This document shows, in pieces, positions 46,185 to 59,200 of a DNA stretch of 64,000 nucleotides; positions within the stretch are counted from its first letter, which is position 1, and the number at the start of each line of letters is the position of its first letter. The stretch is from Sarcocystis neurona (Eukaryota; Apicomplexa; Conoidasida; Eucoccidiorida; Sarcocystidae), in NCBI GenBank assembly GCA_000727475.1, contig KL647315.1, positions 548,406-612,405 of the forward strand, given 5' to 3'. The notes beneath the pieces are model-generated. The model was not told the origin of the DNA. It did no database searches and saw only the letters and a program-made list of their open reading frames with translations. Position numbers and translations under genes: made by a program.

Positions 46185-49100
46185 CTTGCGGGTATATACA
46201 TGTCTACTATTATACACGTATACATATATGTAAACGTCTTCTAACCACTTGACGCTTCTTATGCTGCAGCCGCATATATATATATATACGTACATCCTGC
46301 TACAGCGCACGCGTAGATATCTGTATGAGTTGTGGATGTATATGTGCCCGCGGAAGTCTCCCAATAGATATGTACAGAACAGCTAGACAGGAAGAAATAT
46401 ACGTGTGGAGATAACAGATACACCTCGAGAGAAAGAGAGAGATATTATAGAAGTACAGGTGTACCCTTCAAAGTGGACAGGCTTGAAGAGAAAATTGTGT
46501 AATGGGACAAAAGCATCTACAGAGAGAGAAGTAGGCGGCGTGGACACTACAGAAGCACCACATGCGCTACCGACCAAGATGCACCTATACCTACACATAC
46601 ATATATACGCATATACATATATATAGATATAGGTTTACACACCTTTACATATATCTCTACACACATATCAATGCACACATATACATAGCTTTACACACTT
46701 ACTCACACACCCATGCCTACTCACAGATACATATGTGTATATAGCGGGAGACGGCTAGATAGATGGAGAGGCACGCGTACGTCCTTACTTGTATCTTTGT
46801 ACTTGTGTCTTAAGGAAAGGCCCACGTACGTATCACACATATATGGAGACCTGTGTAGCATGTAAAGGCACACAGAGATATGCGTTTACAATATTCGGTG
46901 AAGCCAGAGACATATATATACGTATTAATGTAGGTGTGGGGCCCCAGGTGCGCACACAGAAGTGAACTGACTTGTGAAGAGTGGCCACGTGCAGGCCGAA
47001 TTTGTTGAAGAGCCGGCGCTTGCATGCCAGCCAGCCGCTCACTTTCGGTCTACCCGGCCCTGCACGAATATATTGCGATGACACATTAACACACACGGCT
47101 AGTGTATCTACACAACAACACACGAAACATGAATACATACATATATGTTGATAGATACACACAGAGAGATAGGGACATGCCTACACGTATATATAAACAG
47201 ATGTATACAAACGTCGTCCTGTGACACATACATATATATAGAGAGAGATGGGGAACATCGACCCGCATGCGTATAAATACAGTGAGAGATAGAAACGCCC
47301 CTGAATACCTTTCTCTCTGCATATACACGAAGCAACACGTATACCTTCACATACGTGTTCGTGTCTGTCTCTCGCTCTTTTCCTTTGTCTGTCTGTCTAT
47401 CGTATCTCGCTAGGTGGACATTTGTATGTATAGAGACATGCACGTCTTCCTCGAGACTTCGTCACTCCACACATATATCCACGCAGAACTATGAAGTTGG
47501 AGGCCCACGCGCGCCCCAGCAACAAGGGGGGGCGTTCATCTAGACTTGTAGTTTGAGCGCATATAATATAGAAATGTATGGGTGTGGGTGTGTATGTGTG
47601 TCTACAGCTCTGTTTGTTACACGGCGATGCGCAAAAATATGCAACAAGGATAAACACGTATGTCTGAAGATGTACAACATATTGCTTTGCGTATACACGT
47701 GTACATATATATATATATATATGTATATATGTGTATAGATATACATATATATATATATAGATAGATGTACACACACATGTATGTATGTTTGTCTATCTCT
47801 CCCTGGATTTATATATAAACACACACGTGTTTCTTCATCTCGCTCTTTTTCTGTTTATGTGTTGCAGTGTATTTATAGACACCTACTATACATTTGTAAG
47901 GCACTTCATATATATGACAGGCACTTGTTCTCCTCTCACGAATCTTCTGTCAGCAGAAAAACTTCCCGAGAGAAACACAACGAGCCACAGACAGGGACAG
48001 GCGCGCTGACAAAAATTCGTGTCTACACATGTGTATGTTATCTGCAGACAGATACAGAGAAAGGAACAGATAAAGACAGATATATATGGAGAGAGAAAAA
48101 AGCAGGTACATAAAGAGAGAGAGACACACACACACATACACGCACAAAGTGAAAGAGAGACACGCAGAAATACAGAGAGACACGTCACCACAGAAAGCGA
48201 GACGGAGACGGGGAGACGGAGAGACGGCGACAGATATATATGTAGACAGAGAGAGACGGGTAGAGCAGCAACAGAGATATCCAGAGTGAGGGAGGGCAAC
48301 GGAAAACGAAGAAGAGACATAACGCACGAAGCGAAAGAGAAACGGACAAAGAAAAGTAGACAGAAAAAGTAGACAGAAAAAGTAGACAGAAAAAGTAGAC
48401 ACACAACGCATACACAGAGACAGTGAGGCAGACAGCTAACACACACACATACACAGGAAGACAGAATTACATACAAATATATGCATACAGAGAGATATAC
48501 ACAGAGACAGAGAAAGACGCAGAGAAAGCCAGACAGATGACATACGCAGAGAGAGAGACGGAGGAGACGGAGACGAGAAGAGAAGGGGAGAGACACACGC
48601 GTTCTACGCACAGAGGGATGGAGACACCGATCGGAATACAGAAAGGAAGGCAGCGCGAAAGCAAGAGAGACGCAGCACTGGCCAGTCGATAGGCAAGAAG
48701 AGAGGAAGGTGCAACGCTGTTGAAGAAAATACATGCAGACGCGCTGCTGCCGATTGACGGTAGCTGAGAGTATCTGCATCTGTCTACGCAGCAGTCCTCA
48801 GCCACGGCAGCAATCCACCTGTGTGTGTCTCTGTGTCTACATACACAGAGAGAGAAAGGTCGGCTTTTATACATGGCTTTTGTACATGGCTTTTGTACAT
48901 GGCTTTTGTACATGGCTGTTGTACATGGCTGTTGTACATGGCCTCGTCGATGAAGCATCCCTCCTCGAAGAAGAGTGACACCGCTATAGGACCCCCCGAG
49001 AGAAGACGAAGACGGGAGAGGAGAAGAAGAAGCGGCGGAAGGGCGAGGCACCCAGGCGTTGCTGTATTTACAGAAAAAGGAGAAGTCAGTCATTTGCTCA

Positions 49101-52100
49101 TCCTTGACCACCACGACAGTCCGGAAGCGTGTCTCGCGCGTATATTCACAAGTGTTGTATACGCAGATATGTGTGTGTGTGTATTAGAAGCTACTACATA
49201 TATACGTATACACGTGGATGGAGAGGCACGTGTATATACGCGGACACACGTACGAGACAGAGGCACACAGATCGAGAGCTCGAGGAAGAGAAACACACAC
49301 ATATAGACACACATCATAGACGGAGAAGGACAAGACCCGAAAATGGGAGACGCCACAACTGCCGAGAAAAACAGACGGAGACGAGACGAGAAAAAGCCGG
49401 GGGGACTTTCTCTAAAAAGACACACAGAGGAAGACAGAAGGAGAAGAAAAGAAGCCGAGGAGGACCTTCTCTGCAAAGCGAACGGGCGAAAAGAGACGGC
49501 GGGAGAGTTGCTCGGACGAGGAGACGCGCAGAGAAGTCCGGGTGATATTACATCGGGGACGGAGACGGAGACGGAGACACGCGCACACAGCCACATATAC
49601 ACCTACGCACACGTGGAGACGCGAACACGGGGGGAAATTAAGTGGCCATACTCAGCCAGCACCAGACACCTGTCTTTCTACGGTCAGCAATCAGATATCG
49701 TAGCCCTTTCTATTGAACTCTGGGCACGTCGATTTATCCATATACATATATATACATATGTGTGGACGGCGTACCTACCGTCGACTTCTCCATACATATA
49801 TATATATATACATATGTGTGGACGGCGTACCTACCGTCGACTTCTCCATACATATATATATATATATACATACATATGTGTGGACGGCGCACCTCCTGGT
49901 TCCGCGTCGTATTCATCTTCCCCAGCGGCACCGAGCGACCAAACTTCAGCGCTAATTTTCTGCCTTTTATGAGGTGCGCAGCAAAGCAGCAGTGCCGCTT
50001 CCACATATATATATGGTGGACGAACGCATGCGGAGACCTGCTTATAATATGTCTTACCTAGAGGCATCAGGTGATCATACTCAAGAGCCAATTTTCTATT
50101 TTTTATGAGGTGCCCGGCAAACCAGCAGTGCTGCTCGTCCCACGGCCGGCCGGCGGAACAATTAATAAGAGCGTCATTTACGTGAAGTCTGCGCAGCACC
50201 GCGTCGACGTCCATCTGCAGCAGCTCGCTCCCCTGCAGCACAAATTCACCGTCCACACCGCAGCGTGTCTCTTTGACCCCGCGCATCTATGAAGAAGAAA
50301 AACGCCGCTGAGACATACTCCCGCCGATTCCCACACATAGAGACATATATATATATATACATGTGCATATACATATATATATATACACACACACATGTAT
50401 ACACTCGTATACATGTATATACGTACATATATGTATGAACTAGACCACAGGATATGTATGCATACACGTATATATATATATATATGTACAGACACAGACA
50501 CACATATACACTCATATATACATATATGTCTGATCCGGAGGACCGTATATACCTATATATATATACGCGGGGACGGACACACACACACACACACGTATAG
50601 ACTCCTATATATCGATACACATAGGTGTATGTATATATGTATTAACTGAGCGCAGTTAGTACGAGGATATGAACACGTGGCAGCAGGGGAGGTCTCTTGC
50701 GTTCACACGTTACTACAGGTACACGCACATATCCATATACTTGTATATATACGTATGCATATGTATATATATAGACATATAAATACATATACATGCATAT
50801 GCATATATGTCTATATATGCATATGCATATATATAAGACACATATGCATACATGATGTTCAGATATATCTACGGGGTAGGTTCGGTTTTTTTTAAGACGA
50901 GACACGAAGAGAGAGGCACACGGCTTTTTCTAAGAATAGACGTCCATGCGCGAACTCACGTAGGTGTGGGTGAGAGAAAAACAGAAGTCTCATATGCAGA
51001 CATGTAAATAAATATATACGGCTACAGAGACATGAATATCGTAGAACACAGAGACCCGCGCACCGGCACATACGAGAAGTGCAGGGCCAACATACGTCCG
51101 CTTCCACAGAGGGTGGCGAAGAAGAAGTTGCACAGCAAAAAAGAGACAGAGAGACAGAAAGGAAGAAAATTCGGAGAAATTCCCCCTGGCGGGAAGGGAG
51201 GAGGGCGGCCGGGGGAGGGGGACACGTCCCTCTTCGGCGAGTGCACGTGGGCTACGCCGAAGTTGCTGGTCGAGTCAGAGCAGCAGCAGCAGCAGCAGCA
51301 GAACGAGCGGTTGCTGCGCACCACGAGTTCCTCCTTTCTCCGGAGTACCTACCTACCCAGCTATCTCTCTATAGTATACAGTTATCTAACTACCTATACG
51401 ATATTTATATGTGCCTATCTGTCCACCTATAGTGTATGTCTATCTTTTTGTCTATCCATGTATCTATAATGTATATCCGTCCATCTATCTATCTGTCGTA
51501 TCTATCCACTTATTTATCTGTCTATATGTATCTATCTATCTATATCACGTATCTATCTGTCTATCTATAGTATCTATATCTATCTATCCTTCTGCAATAT
51601 GTGTATGTCCACTCGATCTATATATGAAGTGTATATCTATCTGGCTGGACACTTCTTCGTGCATATATATATATATATATATGAGGGCATCCCTTCGGAG
51701 GTATACATGCATCTTTCTACATATATATGTATATATACATATATGTATATACACAGAGATCTCTTACAGCATACATACGTATCTATATATGCACAGATAT
51801 ATATAGAGAGAAATGCATCTCTTCACCTATATACGCATATGCATATATACACACATATATGCAACTATACACATATATATATATATATATATATGGGCAT
51901 CTCTTTATATATAACTATTAGTATATATAGGACGGCATGTTCTAAGATATATATGTATATAGGACGATATCACTTCTGATCTCTTTATACCTGCGTATAT
52001 GTAAGCATATGTTAGGGGGCACTCCATATATATATATGTGTATACACATGTATATACATAGAGAGAGAGTGGACATCTCTTTGTAGGTAGTTATGCATGT

Positions 52101-53301
52101 CTCTCTCTACATATATATGGGTAGGGACAGAAGTGGAAATTTCTTCATACGTATATAAGTATACGTGTATGTATCCATATAGAGAGAAATACATCTCTTC
52201 AGATATACGTATATATATGTATATCTCTACGCTGCTATGTATATATACTTTACACACATATATATATATGTATACGTAGAGATAATGCATGCGCATCATA
52301 TATATATATACGTATATACGTAGAGATAATGTATGCGCGTCACAGAGAGTTCAAATACAGCGCTGAAGCCAACGCTCCTCGTCACCCGTTTGTAGAAAAC
52401 TTCTTCCCATCTTCACCCTTTCACATCCACCCGTACACATACATATAGTACACATATATATACATATAAAGACTAATATATATAAATACGAGTATATATA
52501 CATTCATCCATATATATATACATACATACACATTTTTACGTGTATGCAGCTCACATATATATATATATATATATATCTCATGTATATACATGTATATATA
52601 AATGTACAAGTAGGGCTTGCTCTCTCTCTCTGCACTATATATGTATATAGATAGATGGATAGATGGATAGAAATATATACATACAAGCATATGTACATTC
52701 ATCCACATATAAACATATACATATATATTGTCACGTGTCTGTAGCTCACATATATATATGTATATATCTCTATATCTAACATATATATATATATAGGTAT
52801 ATGTACATTCATCTATATACACATACATGCACGTGTATGTAGCTCACACATATGCACATGTATATCTCTCATATATATATGGACGAATAGGACTTGCTTG
52901 GGGCTGCGCAGAGACGAGTATTTTATCGAGCCAAGTAAGGTGAAGTTGCAGCTGAAAAGGGAAAGGGACCGCCTTCTTTATTTCTGTTGCAGCAGCAGGT
53001 TGCTCTACGTCGGTGCAGTACAGCGTCTGATACACAAAAAACTGCACCCAGCCGCTGTGTTCCAGTTGCTCCTTCGTCAGCTGCATACATGCACACATAC
53101 ACATACATATACATATATTCCCATTTAATATATATATATACACATATATATATATATATGTAGGGTTGTTGACGTAAGTATTCTCTCGCCTAGAATATGT
53201 ACACATAAATAATAGACGCAGAGACAGAACGACATACACATGCGTACCCACACAAAAGTAGATATATTCATCTATATACGTAAAATGCATGTACCTCATA
53301 C

Positions 53302-53332
<31 letters not shown>

Positions 53333-56246
53333 CACGTATATGTGCATACATGCATACATACATACATACATACATATATACATACACATGCATATATATA
53401 TATATATATATGAGGTGACTCGAACATTTCCTTGCCTACAACACGCACATATATATATATATATATATATGTAAAGATACGTTGAGAGAAATCTACAGAC
53501 ACACATGTAGATATATATAGATATAGGCAGATGTGGCTATGCTTGCGTATATACGCATGTACCTAGGCATATATATACATATATATATACATATATATGC
53601 ATGTATAGGCAGATGTGGATATGTTTGTGTGGACTTGACGAATGAACGTGAAATGGGAGAGAAATGCGAGAAGTGAAAAAAGAGGAAGAAATGCGCTCGT
53701 TTGTTACAAGTGCCCGCACTCCTATCCCTGCATGCATACATAAATAGCTCTCTCTCTCTATGTCTCTATATATACCTATGCATATATATATACGAGGGCA
53801 TCCGCAAATAGTCGCCGCGGGATCTGCGCGGACCTCCTGTGAAGAAAATGATACCGTGTTGTTCAGTTCTCCACATGCAGTTGGACACCTGCATACGTAT
53901 GCAAGCACCTACATATATATATATATGTCCACGTCAATATTACACATATATGCACGCATTTATATAGAGAGAGAAAGGGAGAGAGACCGAGAAAGAGAGA
54001 GACCCACGCATGTATTGCAAATATATCAAGCATTCATACATTTATATGTAGTGAGAGACACACATATATATATATATATTGTGAAACATAGGGAGGGAGA
54101 TACACGGTTATATAACATATATGTGCGAGCATTCATATATATGTAAAGACATATATATAGTGAGAGAGATACATGTCTATATATAATATGGTGGAAGATA
54201 TACATATATATATATAGTGAGAGAGACACACATATGTATAGTAAGAGAGACACACATATATATATATATATAAAGAGAGAGATCCACATCTACACTACAT
54301 CTATGAGTATATATATACAAGCATTCATAGATATATATACATATATATCTAATGGATGTGTATGTATTACAGCTACATATGCAAGCCTACATATATATAT
54401 GTTTATATATACAGATACACCTACGCGCACGACCACACTTGCCCAGGAAGGCATGCATATAATAACTCTACATACGTGTCTGTGTATATATATATATATA
54501 CGTGTGGCCTGTTATTTATACGCGTGGTACATATATGTACCTTTCTATAAATATATGGCGAGAATATATGTGAAACAGGTTCACCTACATTTACATATAT
54601 ATATATGCAGGTACGCACATATAAATTAGCTGTGGGTATATATGTATGTATCTTATTCCCTACATACAGATATACGGATATCTAAGTTGCACTTTTCCAT
54701 ATATATATATATGTATATATAATATAGGATATGTGAAGAATAAACATATATATATATGGGGCTCTCTCCATCTGTATATATATATAAACGTAGAAAAGAC
54801 AGCAGTGTTAAAACAAAGATATATATATATGAGTACTTAAGGAAGTGACTTGCTGCTCTCAAGGGGAAACTCACTCAGCAGTGTATATATATATATACAG
54901 AGAGAGAAAATGACAGCAAGTGGACGATGTACATACATTTGTACAGATATATATAAAGAGAGCGAAGGTGGTACGTGAGAGACACAGAGGTAGAGAACAA
55001 CGTATATACGTATATACGTTATATATATACGTATGTACGTTATATATATACGTATATGCGTTATATATATACGTATATGCGTTATATATATATATATACG
55101 TATATACATACAGACAGAGACGGAGAGATAGAGCGAGAGAAGAAGATATATATATGTAGAGAGAGAAATAGATACGGAAAGAAGCCTGCTCACTCACGCA
55201 CATATATATGTAGATATGCGTATTAGCAGAGATAGGTATTCTTCATGACAGCAGCAGAAGTGGCGTGTGGAGAACTGGCATCCCCACCAGCAGCAGCAAG
55301 CGCAGCAGCAGGCGCAGCAGCGGCAGCGGAAGGCGGCGCGTGCTGCAGCAGGAGGAGGAGTTGCCACAGCCGCAGAGCGCGACAGAGGAGCAGCAGCAGC
55401 AGGAGCAGCAGCGGTGACGGCAACAGGGCCACTGCCACCGAGAGGCCACGGATGGGGAGCCGTGCGCAGCAGCGAGCGCGTGGACCACTGCATAGCAGCA
55501 ACAGCAGAGGAAGATAATAAGTAGAAGAAAAAGGATAAAAAGGGGACGAGACGCAGAGGGAAGAGAAGGCGAAGAAGGAGAGGGAGAAAACGACGAAGAA
55601 TGGGAAGGAGACGAAGAAGGAGAAGGAGGCGAAGAAGAAGCAGCAGCAGCAACCGGCCCCCCAACAGCAGTCGGCAGCAGGAAGAAAGACACCGACGTGC
55701 GCGACGGTGCCTGCAGCAGCAGCAGCAGCAACCGGCAGCAGCGGCAACCGGCAGCAGCAGCAACTCACTCGGTCGCAGGCGCGGCGAAGAAATGTGGGGA
55801 GGATAAATTGACCGCTGCATGTATCTCTCCTGCAGAAAAAGTCATAATTCAAACTTCTGCCTCCCAGAAATTTCTCTTCTCAGCAAAAGACCCTCAGCAG
55901 CCAGCACGAAGACAAGAAAGCATATATATATATATATATACATATGTGTGTGTATATATATATATATATGTATGTAAACACATATGTGTGTATATATACG
56001 TGTGTATATATATATATATATGTATATATGCATAAGTGAATCCATCCATACATACATATGATAGATACGTCTTTATGAAGAGACAGATCCATGCTGGATA
56101 CATACATATATGTATGTACGTAGACATATGTATCCATGTGGATAGAAGACATATATGCAGCAGAGAAAGAAAAGTAGACGCACCTTTCTTCTTCGTCTTT
56201 TCAACCTATTCGTACATTGATACCTGGCAAAAATGTACACCAATAC

Positions 56247-56277
<31 letters not shown>

Positions 56278-59200
56278 TGTGTGTATGTCTATCCACATTC
56301 ATATATACGCACATGTACGCAGGAGTTGCTGCTGCAGATGTAGACGTGGCAGCAGAAGCAGCACGAGCTGCAGCAGGTGCAGCATGTGCAGGAGCAACAG
56401 CAGAAGAAAGCAGGCACATGAAGAGTCTTCTCAGCCGGTCTTTTGGGAGAACAAAATTCCCCGCCCAGACAAATACTCGCAGCCAACGTGTGGCCTGTTG
56501 CACTGCCGATTCGACGCTTCCGTTCTGTCTCACGCGCAGCCGCTGCAATATATGCCGGCTATTCATAAGCGCTGCTCCTCTACGCATGAATATATACATA
56601 TGGAGATTTATATACAAATACATATATGGAGATTTATATATATACATATGTATTATATAGTATATACATATATGCCTATGTACATCATAATTTATACATA
56701 TATATATGGATAATAGAATATATATACATGTGCTTACATAGATTTATACATATATATATGTGTATGTATACGCGTATGTGCTTCGTATTACACATATATA
56801 CGTATGTACATATATATATATCACTTATTAGAGTAATTTCATTAGAGTAAATGTTTATTTATATGTGTGACAGGTTGCTGTGTCCCTCTGTCTCGAGTAT
56901 GTGTGGGGGTTGGCGGACGCATGCACGCCTCGATATTAGAGAAGCAACGCAGGAGAAATACGACGTTGCTTCGAAAAGAAGAGAAGAAAGTCTCTTCTTG
57001 TGCACCGCAACAAGTACGTCTCCTCATCCCTTCAAACACATACCCATACATGTTGTATATACATACATATACATATACATATAATTCACGTGCATATTCC
57101 CAGCTTCACACACACACACCCCCCACGTCCATATGCATGCGTACGTGCCGCGCGTCAAAGTTCACGTGCCACATTAAAACTTTGCCCACCTGCTCCTATC
57201 TACGATGTCCACCCATGCCTCTCCTACATCCATATATTCATATATATATATATGTATAACTCTCTCTCTCTCTCTATATATATATATATGAGTACACTTG
57301 TATGTATAGTCACACAGCCTTGAAGATGCGAACATCGGAGGTCCCTCGAGTGTCCGCGTCGAAACGCAGAAGTAGACATGAGCGACGGAGGCCAGTGAGA
57401 CTCCGCTGCTTCTTCTCTGCGCTGCCGTGGCTGCGGATATACACCGCGACTTCTGCATGTGTCCACGTGTCCGTATATGCAGTGCTTCCTGTGTAAGTGT
57501 GTGTGTGCGTACGTATGTAGGGGTGTACGTATGTACGCACATTCATAGAGAGAGGACCGGAAATAGAGAGAGGGACACAAATAGCGTAGGCTCGTCTGGG
57601 GGGGGCTGGTGGGGACACACACGTCGAGAGAAGCTGCGGCAGCAGACACGTCATGGCGTAGAAGAGCAGCAGCAGCTTCTTCGACGTGTGTTCCACACAA
57701 GGGGCCGAGGCCGCATAGTTCGCCTGCAGGCAAAGCTTCGACTCTCTGCATGCATCCAAATGTGTGCACGTATAAACATATATGCAAATAGAGGTACTTC
57801 CACCTCTGGACATGCATGCACATATGTGTGTGTGTATGTGTGTGTGTGTGTGTGTGCGTTTGCATGCGTGTATCTACTACACACACATATATAGAGAGAG
57901 GGGCGGGGACAGAGGGACGGGCAGAGGGAGGGGGAGACTTACGAATGTACGTATGTATATATATGAGATATGGATGTGTTTGGACGTATTATGTGTATAG
58001 GTTATGTACGTATTATATATAGGTTTCCGTACGTATCTACTCAGGGACGTATGTGTATCTCTCTGTCTGTGTCTACCTCATTGACGCCTGTAGCAGACGC
58101 AGGCATCTCTCTATGTAAATGTGTGGAAACATGTGTGTTTCACCAGATATACCTATATATGTACTTGAACCTATATACTTGTGTATACATACGCTATATA
58201 TATGTATACGACTATGTGTGTATATATATATGTGTGTGTCTGTCTAGGTATACACGCATATAACGTAGTTGTCAAAGTTCATGTATATGTGCTTCCACAC
58301 ACGTGTGTGGGGTCATTTACAGCAGGACAGGAACGCTGACCAAAAAGTTTGATTCTGCTGTTGCTGCTGCTGCTGCGGGTACTCTGCCTGCAGGACTCTG
58401 CTGCTGCTGCTGCTTGGGAAGTGAAGGAGGGGAAGCCTTCGGTCACACGTCTGCTGCTGGGGCTGTCCTCCTGGCTCTGCTGCTCTCCTCTCCTGCTCGA
58501 AAGAAGCAAATGTCTACCTGCACCTGCCACAAGGATGTACCTCTACATAAGCCTACACACATACATACGTAGGCTAACACGCCTACATATGCGTGTGTGT
58601 GTGCACGCGTGGAAGATACTCGCAGCACTCTCTACTTCTGTGAAGTGTACTACTCTCGACGTGTGCGCAGGAACGCCTCTAGACCCACTTGCGTATAGAG
58701 ACGGGTATATCTATTCATATGTATACCTATGTATAAATATATATATGGGAATATGTATTTGTGTCTGTCTGTGTAATAGACGCATGCAAGTCCCTAACAC
58801 AAAGACTCTCGGTGGGCCACTAAAGTTGAACATTCCCTATATTCACCTAAATGTATACATGGGCAGTATATATATGTGTGTGTGTCTGTCAATACTGTCT
58901 CCGTCTCCGTCTCTCTCTATGCACACATATTCATATACATATATATCTCTTGAACGAGCCATACACGTATATAAATATATATATGGTCTATGTGTATATG
59001 CATGTGATTATAACACATATCCGAACAGATACACAACCAGAGCTCTCCACCTGCACCTATCCATATACACATATATGTGAATGTGTCTTCTCTCTATATA
59101 TATAGATATGTACATGTATATATATGGACATACGGACACTGGAAGAAGTATCCATACATATGTTTGATTTCATATATATATGTTGTATTGGTGCGTTTAT

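Noticed and set aside
47886..48779. 297-codon - open frame rich in Leu/Ser/Cys/Val
   Set aside because: Complement of AGAGAGACACA-type purine repeats; no domain and no conserved pattern.
49895..50003. Reading the duplicated exon segment in the shifted frame ([21 protein letters not shown])
   Set aside because: Looks coding and fits the phase, but the silent third-position differences from the parent exon support the original frame instead.
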